Positions 35,723 through 46,156 of a stretch of DNA of 64,000 nucleotides are shown here, one piece after another (the stretch's first letter is position 1; the number at the start of each line of letters is the position of its first letter). The position numbers and the translations under genes were made by a program. The stretch is taken from NCBI GenBank assembly GCA_021234155.1, contig JAJEKV010000003.1, positions 17,468,386 to 17,532,385 of the forward strand. The letters are read 5' to 3'. Below the pieces are notes generated by a model, which was given only the letters and a program-made list of their open reading frames with translations, was not told the DNA's origin and ran no database searches. The DNA is from Isoetes taiwanensis (taxonomy: Eukaryota; Streptophyta; Lycopodiopsida; Isoetales; Isoetaceae).

Positions 35723-38700
35723 TCATGAGATGAGGTGGGATACCACTGCAAATAGAGGGGAAGGGGCTCAAGAAACCCTGAGACAACTGGACTGCATAAG
35801 GCAAAGAAGGCATGAAAGTCGAACACAAACAAGATCTATGACCACCACCAAAGCACATGAAATCAAATTGTAGAACCAACGTACCAACAAACTACAGAGA
35901 ATACCTAACGACAAGACGCTATGGAAGTAAGAACAACCATACCTAACTTATATTATTCATGCAGAACATACTCAAACGAACTTTCATGAAGACAATGCAA
36001 ATCCCATAATAAGAAAGACCAAAACTATGCACCATGGAATGCATAAAAAGAGAAGACATCAAGATCGGACATAGTCAACAAGCTAACAAAGAGCACCTGG
36101 ATCTAAAATTCAAGAATCAACGTATCAGCAGTGAACTACAGTGAAGACTATAATGACAAAACACTACAACAAACAAGGACTAAAATCTAAACATATACGC
36201 TACATGCATAACCAGTTCAAACAAACTTTCAAAAATAGAAACGACATAACCTACGGGAACAAGACGATAGGGACCCTGAGACACAAGAACAAAAAGGGTT
36301 CATAAGGTGACAGAATGCAATTGAGAACACTGGTAGACGATGCCACAGAGTCAACGAGGATGGGATCAATGCCAAGAAAAGGAATGGATGAAGAAAACTG
36401 AGTGCAACCTGAAACAAGAACAAATACCATTTAAGAATGCAAGACAACGGACCACAAGAACCACTACAACATGCACGAATCTGCGAAGATGCAACAGCAT
36501 TTTGAAATTTAAAATGCGGGCCAAAAGGGAGAATGTCGCGGGAAAAAGAGAACACCAAACAACTCCTTTAGTTTGTAAGAGGTCAACACAGAAAAGGCAT
36601 GACGACTGGACCAACAAGGCAAGAAGAACTACGTCAAATCAAGGGACAGACAAAGGAGGGAATCAAGACAATAGCAGAGCAAAGATGTATCTCAAGGGAT
36701 AAAATAGAAACAAGAGGAAAGGAACAATCATAAGGTGAAAAAAAAACAAACAGGAGACCAGAATGAAATGGATAGAAAAAGGGATCGATAATAGAGAAAC
36801 AAAGCAAACGAGACAAAAAGGCCGAGGACACAAAATGGAAATAACTAAAGGCCCTCAAAGGCACTAATGAGGCACTAAGAATCTATGACAAAGAGCGAGT
36901 ATAGGCCCTCATAAGGGCATCCATGAGAACCACTGAGAACATATGAGAATATTGGAGTAAAAGAACAAATAGAGCAACAACAATAAATAGCAAGGACTAA
37001 AATTCATGAATGTAGACCCACATGCATAACCGATCCAAGCGAATTTTCAACGTAGAAACAACGATAGGGATCTTGAGACTCAAGAACAATCTAGAGGACT
37101 GAACCAAAGAACCCATTATGGTGAGAGAAAGATGGAGAAAGATGGGTGCTATATGACATCGTCGGAAGAAACAGAGTCAAGAGAACAACTCGGTGAACAA
37201 CTTGCAAATTTGGCTGACGAGGGTAAACCGGTCACTGAGACCAAGAATAAAAAAGGCTAAGCAAGGTGGATGAAACAACTGGGGTCAACATAGTAAAACA
37301 ACATAATGAATGGACACCACCAGGGCAAAAAGCACAATGATGAGTCAAGAGGCGGGCAAAGGAGGGAGTCAAGACAATAGAAGAGCAAAGACGTTTCAAG
37401 AGAGAAAATGAACAAACAAAGAGGAAAGGGACAAAATGCAAAATGAAAAAAGAAAGGAGTGCGAGATTATAAGGAATGGATGGAATAAGGGATTAGGAAT
37501 AGAGGAACAGAGCAAATTTGGACAAAGGAGCTAAGGCCACAAATGCAAATAAAGCCCTCAATGGCATTCACGAGAAACTAAGAATCAATGATAAAAGAGA
37601 AGAGTATGGGCCCTCATAAGGGCATCCAAAAAAAAAAAAAAAAACAATTGAGAACATATGAGAAACAAGCATGCACTTATCTACCTATACATACACCTAG
37701 AAACAAAGCTCAAGAATCTTAGAGCAAAAAACAAAGGAAGCAAAACAAATGAAATGGATGGAGAAATGGGATAAAGAAAGGAGGCACTAGAAAACCGCTC
37801 TGAAATGGAAAGGTGAGGGAAATAATTTGGGCAATTGAACAAACTACAACTGAAAAAGACCAGGGAAAAGGCACGAGTGAGAGGAACAAATCATGCATGT
37901 GCAAGTGAGCAAACTACTGCTGAGGAATCATGAGACAAGAATGCTAAGAGCAATCAGACAGATGGGACAACTCAGGACAACTCGGACAAGCAGAGCAGCG
38001 TAACGACGTATGGAACCAACTCAAGCACAACCCGGACTGCAAGAGCTAGGACTCAAGGAACACCATAAGAGCTCAACGAGACAAATGGAACAAGTCGACA
38101 AAAGGGAATAATGGACGTCATGTAGTAAAGGGAATGAGTAAAGGCAGTGGAAAGAAGCCAATGAACCAAAAGAATTGAACGGGCACCTGGCTAGGTGGTC
38201 ATCACAAGTACATGGAACTAGCCATATAAAGGACTATAAAAGAAGAGTTGCAACTAAATGTCACAAGGACCAATGCAGCAAGAATGCAATAGCTCAACCC
38301 ATACAAAATGCAAACTGAGATATGGCACTGGCAAAATCCATGTATAAATGAGCCAAATGATTCTAGCAAATACCACCAATTGTAAAACTCCTGCAAAATG
38401 ACCAAATGTAAGCGACCACCACAAATGGTACCAATAGACCAATGACGGGGGAACCTGAGATCCTAAGCAAAAAAGGACCACATCTAAGTATGGAAGCAAA
38501 GCGCATTTTGACTATTTATGGTAGAAAATAAAGACGTTATGGACCACAACCATGTCTACGAGATTCGAAAGTATCGAGAATAACCAAAAGCAACATGGCA
38601 TGAACTAACATGAATCACCAACTCATGACGAATGCAGCTAAGGAAAAGTTCATGAGTAGAAAAATGCCAGAATATCCAATTGGAGAAGGCTATATACAAG

Positions 38701-40150
38701 ATACTGGAAATACCTGACTCGCCCGACAACTCGTGATAAAGTCCTTAGGTCAAGTGCCAAAAAATGTCAACAAAAGGGGGCAACCGGCATGTGTTGATTA
38801 AATACAGGATATAGTGAGGAATTGTGCCCAAAATGCAATGAAGCAACTAAATGCAAAACTGACTTGGCGTAAAAAAGCAACATACAAAGTAGTTAGTCCC
38901 TTGTTGAACTATGTGGACAAAGAGTTGACAATGCACCACCCCTTCATAATGACAAGACGAGGAAAAATACCAAGAAGCCAGTCCAACATTGACCCCTCTA
39001 GTCGCCAAGTCAAAAAATGATTACTTATCAGCATCTACTCGAGATGCCATACCCAACCGAACCATAGCTCAAATATTTCCACACCAAGAACCTTGCAACT
39101 AAAAACCAACGAAGGCTATAAACTCAACATTTGCAAAAAGGAGGGAACCATACACCATACATGGTCAGGCCACCAAAGGAAAAAACCATCAACTCTGACA
39201 AATATACTAATCCAAACATCAACTGGCCCAAGGGAACCTGATAAAACCAACATCTAACAACCCTATTTTTACCCACTACGTAACTTACAAAACAAGACAG
39301 GGTTTCAAACCTTCAAATCCGAAAGAGAGAGCAAAAGGACATAAAATAGACCACCAAAGAGAGAAACCATCACTAGGACGAACATACTAAATCAAACATG
39401 CCAATCACCACTAAAAACTAGAAGGACTAGACAATTTTTAAATGAAGGTAAACAAGAAATAAGATAGGCGACAAGAAGATAGATAGGCCACCCAAGGAAA
39501 CATACAACCACGACAATTATACAAAGCTAAATACAAACCGACCCAAGAAAAGAACCAGAGGACTCTGCAAAATGAGCAATAACCCATAATTTATACATTT
39601 ACAAATACACGCAAGTAAGAAAGCCAAAAAAAGATTTGACACGTAAGATGGTTAATCTAGATACGGAAAAATAGAGACAATGAGGATGGACACCATAAAT
39701 CAACCAACCCAAAAAGCTGAAAGAAAGAACAAAGAAAGCGTATACCATTAAAAGAAAAACAACAATATGAGAACTACCTAAAAATCGACATAAAGGACAA
39801 AACCCAACGCATGAAAAAACTCCTAGACGGCAATGCATCATACATCCAAGCAGCACACCGACCAAACGAGCAAAGAAATCAGAAACCAACCAAAAATACC
39901 ATGCAGCGAACCTAACACGACCCATGCAAGAACCAGACAACCAAGAAAGCAACGAAGCAAAACAAGGACTGACTCTAGACTCCAAGCTCAAGCACATCCA
40001 GGGCAACCAACAGAAAAGACAACACAAACAAGAAAATGCTCTTTGGGGCACAACGGACCCAAGCACAACCAACCTATGCACCAAGACCTTTGTGTTAGTA
40101 ATGGCTAATAATATGCACGAGGACCTCTTGTTATTAATATTAATAATATT
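35723..40150. other. A-rich region of degenerate tandem repeats, no gene
   Basis: The plus strand is strongly A/purine-rich. Blocks recur about 720-810 bp apart: AAGGACTAAAAT...CATGCATAACC at 36177 and 36990; GGAGGGA(A/G)TCAAGACAATAG at about 36655 and 37363; GCCCTCATAAGGGCATCCA at 36906 and 37610. Near 39170, 39345 and 39487 a unit with (G)CCACCAAAG...AAACCATCA recurs at 140-175 bp. These are old satellite-like arrays. Long antisense open frames here (for example minus 39599-40156) are low-complexity by-products. Confidence 0.55.
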
Positions 40151-40159
40151 ATGCACAAG

Positions 40160-40491
40160 GACCCCTTATTATAGCGAAATGATGAGGGTTCTGAATTTTG
40201 GATTCTGATGTGCACAAAACCAAAATGGATAGTGGAGAAAGACTTCCAACTCAATTACGTCGCCGGTGATAGTGTCATAGAAGGTATGTATTACAAGAAT
40301 CAACCGTCAGCTATGATCTTTGCAGTAAAGACTCCTTAGGCATAGTATTCACAACACGCATCCGCAGGTAATCGACTTCACATGCCACCAACTAAACGCC
40401 AAAACAGGATCAGATATAGGTCGGATCCTTTAGATGAGGAGAAAATTTTACAGAATTTACCCGAAGTTCTTTCTGATGATGATGAAATGTA
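40160..40491 (+). pseudogene. Truncated 3' end of an unidentified gene, convergent with the Ulp1 gene
   Basis: From about 40171 one frame reads EFWILMCTKPKWIVEKDF, then GDSVIEGMYYKNQPS, then TAG at 40336-40338 and again two codons later, then continues open through MPPTKRQNRIRYRSDP to a TAA after LSDDDEM (40489-40491). The two inner stops sit where CAG would fit. The 5' side ends abruptly at the A-rich repeats. The family is not recognised. A short acidic C-terminus after a basic stretch suggests a nuclear protein tail. It ends about 220 bp from the end of the minus-strand Ulp1 gene. Confidence 0.4.
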
Positions 40492-40709
40492 AAACCATTC
40501 TGTAGTTTTCAGAACTCATCTGAAGTTTTGTGCTTCAGCTGTGAAAATGAGTTTGCCTTGATTTCTTTTGAAGATTTGAATTCTTCTGGACACTTGATTC
40601 CTTTGTTTGTGAGATAAATTGAATATGAATTTTCATTCAAATGAATCGAGGTTACAATAACAATTATGTACATAAGAAAGATATACAGTGATTTAAAGTA
40701 CGAGGTGAC

Positions 40710-41682
40710 TCATGCACCTACATACTTCCCAATACATATGTTCCTCTCAGTTCCAGCTTTTGTTGCTTCTAATCTTAAAATTTCAAGCATGAACACTCTA
40801 ACATCAACTAGATCCTGGTCTGAAATGTCCACAACCTGCAGTTAACCACACTTTGTCAATAACAGAGTTTGGGTTGTCTGCTGCATTTGAGTTGACTTAC
40901 TAGATCAGGCAACAATATATTCACTCCTTTCAAGTACCCCCTCACAAATTTGTGCATAAACGAACATACGACAGGGTCACATGAATGACCATCAGTTTCA
41001 AGAGGCGTTCTAGAAATTTTCACAACATCTGAGGTTGTAAAGCTGAAATTATTGTGTCTAAGCAATTCCAGGAACCTGCATTCAAAGTTTGTTGTCATTG
41101 TGCCACAACAGCAAAATGCAATGAGCAAGCACTAACCTCTCAATATGTCTGCTTCTGCCATGCAAGCCCGAGCTATCAAAGTGATATATCCCTGGTTTAT
41201 ATCTCTGTGCGAGACACGCGTTGCTTACAATCAGAAAACAGGTCCAGTGATGTCCATCACAAGCAGGCAAAAACATGTACTGGCACTTATCCAGATTCAC
41301 ATGTTTCCTTATTGTTTTATAACTATTTGTGCCCTTGGACAATGTCGAGTGAAAAAGAGGGTCAAAGAAATGAAAGGGATGGCTCATTCCTTGGAGCATC
41401 AAATAGTATTCCATGTATCTGCAAACATATGCATATGATGGCACAATCCTGATGATCACAAATCAGATGAAAGTATCACCTTGAGAAGAGGAGGATCAAT
41501 TGATCATTGAACCACTGCGTATCAGCTGCCAAAATTTTGATGTCGGTGGAGCTAATCACGACAGTTTCAGTTCCACTCAGCACCACTTCCAAATGTGTAT
41601 GTGGCTTTAGATAGACAGGGACTGCCGAAGCTCTATCATCTCTAGTTCTAAACACACACGAGAACATTTGCTCACAATCCAT
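40710..41682 (-). CDS. Ulp1-type (C48) SUMO-protease-like domain, intact exons
   Basis: Minus-strand exons 41682/41647-41480, 41418-41137, 41075-40901 and 40835-40710 join in frame with GT-AG introns and no stop, ending in TGA at 40710-40712. The order of motifs is that of Ulp1/SENP cysteine proteases: an entry segment WFNDQLI (substrate-side WL/FxD motif), catalytic His in DGHHW (about 41244-41258), catalytic Asp in YHFDSSG (about 41166-41185), and the nucleophile Cys in HSCDP (about 40975-40990). The usual Gln six residues before Cys is Glu (LETDGHSC), and Gly after Cys is Asp, so activity is uncertain. Such domains remove SUMO from proteins and are often carried by plant DNA transposons. 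An ATG at 41680-41682 could open it, but it is more likely the 3' part of a longer gene with the phosphatase-like segment upstream. Confidence 0.75.
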
Positions 41683-41699
41683 TCAAATATTTTAAATTG

Positions 41700-43015
41700 A
41701 AAAAGTACACATATCATAGAATTTTTTTTACTTATATTGACTTTCAAAGAGTCTTACAAGATTCAGTTATGAAAATACTTGTCGAGCATTTTCATGCAGT
41801 TGCGCGACTCTTCAGAATCCAACATGTTCCACATTTAATGTTCCTTCACATAAGCTGGCATACTTTCTGCAGCCAGAAGTCCTTCCAGCCATGGTTTGAG
41901 TTGTTCCAAAAGGAAATTGGAATCCAACCTGTTGGGAGCAAAACTATTTGGACATATCATTGTGTTCGGCTGGTTGGCAGAACCCTTATATCTGCTGTCA
42001 TCTATCAACAATGTGTTTTTCACTTGGTATTTCCAGTATTTCTGGTACACTTTGGACAGATCCTTAAGGAAAATTGGCTTATATTAACCACTTTTAATTT
42101 TGTGTGGGTGCAGTCATCCTGATTCCAAATAAAAAGAAATCTGCCCTTATATTCCTGCAGCAACTTTCTCATCAACAAGTCAACATTACTCTTAGCCATG
42201 CTGGACCACAATGCAATCTCAAATTTTGATGTACACCATTCTAAGAACTCCTGTAATTCAGACATGGAAACTGCTGCCTTTTGAAGGTTCAATTTCTGAA
42301 GGGTTACTTCTGGCTCGGCCGATGCAGGGATCCTCTCTTTCAAGTCATAAAACTTGCCTAAAACCCCATTAAAATCCAGAACAAGGAGAATTTCAGTTAA
42401 CCTCTTGGTTTTTCTTGGTTGAGGTTGTATTAGACTCGTTGAGCAGTCTGCATCTTGTCCAGGATCTGGGGTTTCTTTGTCAACTTCATCACCTGCATCC
42501 GCATTTGGCTCATGTTCAGCACCAAAACTTTTTTCTGGTGAAGGATCCTGTGCAGAATGAATCCCAAGGGAATTAATTTTCTCCCCTAACAGATGCACTA
42601 GGAATCTCTTCGTGATGGCTTCCAGTTGCAGTAGCATCTATCTCTGTAACATAATTGAAATGAGGAAGACCACAGAAAAATACAAAAAAATAAATCATGT
42701 ATGTGACATCGGTACTTACTTGATATGACTGCATTCAGTTCACTATCCAAATTTCGTTTTGGAGTCTCCATGCTGTCAACAGCTGGGATTGACTTAGAAG
42801 TATCAAATGGGGTGAATTCTAGGTACACCCGGGAGGTATCTTGCAGTCCCATAACGGATCGAGGCGTGGATAACTGTTGGATATCCTTGGTCTCAAATTT
42901 CTGCAATTCTGCAAACACTAAGTCAGTAGACCGGTGACAATATCAGTAAACATTAGTTAAGGCACTTACTTGTGTCTATTGGTTCTTGTGGTACCACTCG
43001 AACACCAAAAGCCAT
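41700..43015 (-). pseudogene. FCP1/NIF-type HAD phosphatase-like gene, frameshifted
   Basis: Exons on the minus strand: from ATG 43013-43015 to 42970, 42908-42720, and 42643 to about 41770. The third carries the HAD fold: motif I LVLDFNGVLG (about 42361-42388), motif II EIALWSSM, an invariant Lys region KPIFLKDLSKVYQK, and motif IV LLIDDSRYK (about 41985-42010). This is the FCP1-like (NLI-interacting factor) family that dephosphorylates RNA polymerase II tails and related targets. The second Asp of DxDxT/V is Asn here, which occurs in plant homologues of unclear activity. One-base shifts occur near 42583 and 42085, and TAA interrupts at 41834-41836. A Ser/Glu/Asp-rich linker precedes the domain. 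Confidence 0.65.
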
Positions 43016-43680
43016 GTCTCAGTCATAATGTGGGCACAACTGGGGCTGCAGCAGGTTCTAGAGTGTCTGCAAAACAAATCAAAATCAATAGAGTCTTTAG
43101 ACGAGGGTTAGAGATGATAATATTTACCTCAAATGGTGTGATAGACATGGAATGTGATACTGGTGACTGCATTCTGCTATCACAACTGACAACATTTTAC
43201 CCTCCCATTTCAGACAACGTCCACAAAATGGACAACCTTTATCACCCTCTTCTTCTGCCTCAGGAAGCATTGGAAGTGCGGGATCTAAAGGGTGTGTCAC
43301 CACCACGCTCGAAAAAAATCTCAAATCTTTGCATCGAGGTTGGGTACCGCAGCAAGTAAGTCTTCACATGCCTTTAGCTCAATTTTAGTTTCGCTAGTTC
43401 CTTATTTAATTGATTCAGCCCTGCAACCTTTGTACCATTTAGCTCTTCATCCTTTAGTTAAACACAACCCGAACACCCTCTCCGCCGCTTTCGGTTCTTT
43501 GTCATGATTGATTGCCATCTGTGCAAACCAGCTCAAATTTTTGATGTTTTATGCTCTATCAACTCAATCTTTCTTTTGATATCATTTTTCCTATCCTCGT
43601 TTGCTTGCAATCGTTGCTTGCATCTATCAAACCTAGCTGATGTTGCAGCCAACCATTCCTTCACAAGTCTGCCATAGTCT
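42970..43680 (-). pseudogene. Coiled-coil plus RING-H2-like segment
   Basis: An exon beginning after TTTTGCAG near 43680 encodes a coiled coil (LVKEWLAATSARFDRCKQRL...). After frame changes, 43370-43128 encodes an acidic linker and CPFCGRC...ECSHQYHIPC. The next exon (43066-42970) supplies CCSPSC. The spacing fits a RING-H2 finger (C-x2-C, C-x-H-x2-H-x2-C, C-x2/3-C), the E3 ubiquitin- or SUMO-ligase fold. The GT-AG intron between the halves keeps the frame. It meets a stop near 42978, while an overlapping ATG at 43013-43015 opens the phosphatase-like frame. Whether this and the downstream parts were one gene is inference. Confidence 0.5.
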
Positions 43681-43750
43681 GCAAAACAAAACACTATGTA
43701 TATGTCAGCCTCCTAACATAGTAAGCCACGTACTGATGGAAGGCCACAAT

Positions 43751-44250
43751 CACACACCACACAACACTGGGTACTCTCTACACACCACCACATACCACAC
43801 ACCACACAACATACGCTGCACAGTACATACCACACAACACGCTGTGGTGGTAGCAAGGAGTGGTGGGACATTGTGCAGGGTGGTGAAGTGTGGCGGTGGT
43901 GTGTGGTGGTGGTGGGGTTTGGTGGTGGTGGTGGTGAGGTGTGTGGTGGTGGTGGAGTGTGGTGTGGGACATGGTGGAGTGTGGTGGTGGGGTGTGGTGG
44001 TGGTGGATTGTGGTGTGGGACATGGTGGAGTGTGGTGGTGGTGGAGGAGTGTGGTAGTGGTGGAGTGTGGTGGGGGATGTGGTGTGAGACATGGTGGAGT
44101 CTGGTGGTGTGGTGTGGTGGTGGTGATGGAGAGTGGTGGTGGTGGTGGAGTGTGGTGGAAGGGTGTGGTGTGGGACATGGTGGAGTGTGGTGGTGGGAGA
44201 TGGTAGAGTGTAGTGGTGGGAGATGGTGGGGTGTGGTGTGGGACATGGTG
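43751..44250. repeat. CA-rich to GT-rich simple-sequence block
   Basis: About 90 bp of CACCACACA-type sequence (43751-43840) switches to about 400 bp of GTGGTG-type sequence (43843-44250) built from variants of GTGGTGTGGGACATGGTGGA. All six frames are open for long stretches, giving meaningless Val/Gly/Trp or His/Pro/Thr-rich frames. The strand switch makes the block partly self-complementary. Confidence 0.85.
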
Positions 44251-44558
44251 GATGCCAACAATTCACCGCTCACCAGACCACACATACCTCATCTATCATT
44301 CTGGTCCATTGCACGAAATGCCCCACAGATGGCATCATAGAGACACAACATGACAATACAGCCAACATGATGCAAAATGGTAGTAGACATACCTGATTCT
44401 TGAAGTGGATTTGAGGTTACCTTTTCTGTGTTGATAGAAACAATCTAGGTCAAGCTTGAGATTTTTTTCTGTTGTAACACAACTAATAATTGAACATACT
44501 TGCAATGGCATGTTTCGGTCTCAGAACATTGCTCTGCTTTTTTGTTTTGATTGTGAGT

Positions 44559-45069
44559 TCAGATTGAATGTGTGGTAGAGGAACCTGATTTGGTTTTTTC
44601 CCTATCATCTTCATCATCCCTGTCACTTTTACTATTTTCCTCCTGGTCAGGTTGGATTTGCCTATGCTTTCTCTTGGGTCTAGAAGAACTGGCCTCTGCT
44701 TTCTCATCGGGAGTTTTATAATAATCCGAGAAGCTCTTCCAATTAACAGCTTCCCCCTTTATATGCAGATAATAAGCCACTGCCCAGGTTCCAGGAGCCA
44801 TTCCACCCCATGTATGTGGCTTCCCTGTAATTCTTTTGTAAATTTGCATGAACTCTTTGTATTGTTCATTGCTCAGATTCTTCAACCTGTACAAGAAAAC
44901 ATATACCTTAATTTTTCAGTTTGAACAAAACATTTGGGGAAAAATATCTGTAGCCAGATTTATTTGGAACTCTGTCACCCCAAAGCTTCTTTAGATCTTC
45001 ATGGGGCACAATCTCTTGTTTGAGGAGAGATTTCGTCGTGTAACCAGTGGCATTCAATTCTGACTCCAT
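44559..45069 (-). CDS. 149-residue protein of unknown family with charged tail (two exons)
   Basis: Exon 1 runs from ATG at 45067-45069 to 44948; exon 2 runs from 44886 to the stop at 44559. Joined across a 61-nt intron (44887-44947) the frame is open and reads through ...NKSGY|RLKNLSNEQYKEF. The N-terminal 105 residues look like a compact domain with LKKLWGDRVP, YKRITGKPHTWGGMAPGTWAVAYYL and VNWKSFSDYY. The tail is Lys/Arg then Asp/Glu/Ser-rich, typical of a nuclear protein. The acceptor is a good TTGTACAG, but the donor reads CAG|ATATTT: GT is AT, so splicing is probably lost. It lies between the RING/HAD/Ulp1 segment and the H3-mimic gene on the same strand. I do not recognise the family. 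Confidence 0.5.
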
Positions 45070-45206
45070 TAGGGTTCAATCGGCAAGAAGCGGCAAAAAA
45101 ACAGAAGAAGAGGTGATTATTTCTTAATTCAAAATGAGGGACAATGATGTGGCATAAAATTCAAAATAACCGACGCTCATTAATTCGCACTCCCGCAATC
45201 TCCGCT

Positions 45207-45214
45207 TATTTATA
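45207..45214 (-). promoter_or_regulatory. Candidate TATA box
   Basis: On the minus strand GGTGTATAAATAAGCGG lies about 140 bp upstream of the ATG of the 149-residue protein and 80 bp beyond the stop of the H3-mimic gene. This implies the two are separate transcription units. Confidence 0.5.
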
Positions 45215-45292
45215 CACCACCCGATTCTACCACAAAGATGGTGCCAAAATGTGGCATCAAAATGCGCGTTTTTGATACACCACAGCGTGCTT

Positions 45293-45722
45293 TTACCCCT
45301 TCCTCCGGGTTTTCTTGGGCATCTTGGGGTCCTTCCCTTTTGCCTCCTTCAGCTTTTGTTGCTCCTCCCTTTGTCTTTTGCGCTCCTCACTCTCTGCAAT
45401 TCTCTTCCTCTTTGCTGCTCTCTTCTTCTTGGCCATTTTCTTCAACCGACGTGCTAGTTCTTCTGGAATCGCCTCGCCCTCCTCGTCATCCTCTTCCTGG
45501 CCATTTCCCTGATCCTCAAGGTTTTCTTGATCATCTGGCTTCTGGGTTTGATCTTGGGCATCCTCCTGCTACTGGTCTCCTTCCTCAGCATCTGGATTAG
45601 GGTTAGGGTTTTCTGCCTGTCTGGCTCGTTCTTCAGTCTCTCTAGCCTTCTGTTGAGCTGCAAGGACTTGGGCGCTTATTGTCGGACATAACCACTCGAG
45701 CAGTCTGTTTGGTGCGGGCCAT
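45293..45722 (-). pseudogene. Charged protein with histone-H3-like N-terminus (MARTKQTAR), frameshifted
   Basis: The minus-strand ATG (45720-45722) opens MARTKQTARVVMSDNK. Residues 2-9 are identical to residues 1-8 of mature histone H3 (ARTKQTAR, including Lys4). After that there is no H3 resemblance. In the ATG frame a stop follows after 26 residues. A one-base shift near 45675 leads into a long frame with clear protein character: Ala/Gln/Glu/Arg helix, an Asn-Pro repeat, an acidic DQEN/EEDDEEGE block, then a strongly basic helix (LKKMAKKKRAAKRKR) and a Lys-rich end, stopping at 45293-45295. TAG interrupts this frame once, near 45570, where CAG would fit. Total about 143 codons. It looks like a chromatin-directed protein with an H3-tail mimic, decayed by a frameshift and one Gln-to-stop change. 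Confidence 0.6.
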
Positions 45723-45942
45723 GTTTTGAAATATGTCAATCGCCTTTCGAGCGCCTAATAATCGCCTTCTTGACCGGAGAGCAGTTAGCTGGAGAAGAAA
45801 GGTGAAAATAAAGAACCCTAAGGGTCTATCTATAGGTCTGAGAATTTTAGGGTTTGGACCTGCAATTTCATGTTATACCATTCTGTAAAGCATTAGTGTT
45901 TGCTGGATTAATACATTGGGTTCCTTCAGACAAAAAGTACCT

Positions 45943-46018
45943 ACCACTCACACAGTGCGCGAGAAGCATTCTCAAAAGGTTTTGGAAATGCCCATGGCGC
46001 ACTTTGTGAGGGGTCACT
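45943..46018. repeat. 75-bp unit with inverted-repeat ends, copy 1
   Basis: Begins ACCACTCACACAGTGCGC and ends GCGCACTTTGTGAGGGGTCACT, so the ends form an imperfect inverted repeat (CACTCACACAGTGCGC versus GCGCACTTTGTGAGGG). It lies about 220-300 bp upstream of the H3-mimic ATG. Confidence 0.8.
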
Positions 46019-46156
46019 CCCTTTTTACTCAAACTTTTGTTTTGTAAGCAGTTTCTTAGGGTTAGAACATACATTCCTAGCTCAAATTCAAGCTTTAAGC
46101 TACTCTGAGCTATCGGATTACTCTAAATATGCATCTAACTAGGTCAAAATGGGCCA

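Noticed and set aside
39599-40156. 185-codon minus-strand open frame
   Set aside because: Cys/Phe/Leu/Ser-rich antisense of an A-rich repeat region, with no domain or splice context.
43640-44340. Long open frames on both strands (155-190 codons)
   Set aside because: They are products of the CACCAC/GTGGTG simple sequence; all frames are open because the repeat contains no stops.
45238-45600. Plus-strand 120-codon Ser/Leu/Phe-rich frame
   Set aside because: Antisense shadow of the charged H3-mimic protein; Lys/Glu codons read backwards give Phe/Leu/Ser.
45690-45725. A histone H3 gene or H3 pseudogene
   Set aside because: Only eight residues match H3; nothing after ARTKQTAR resembles the rest of the H3 tail or the histone fold.
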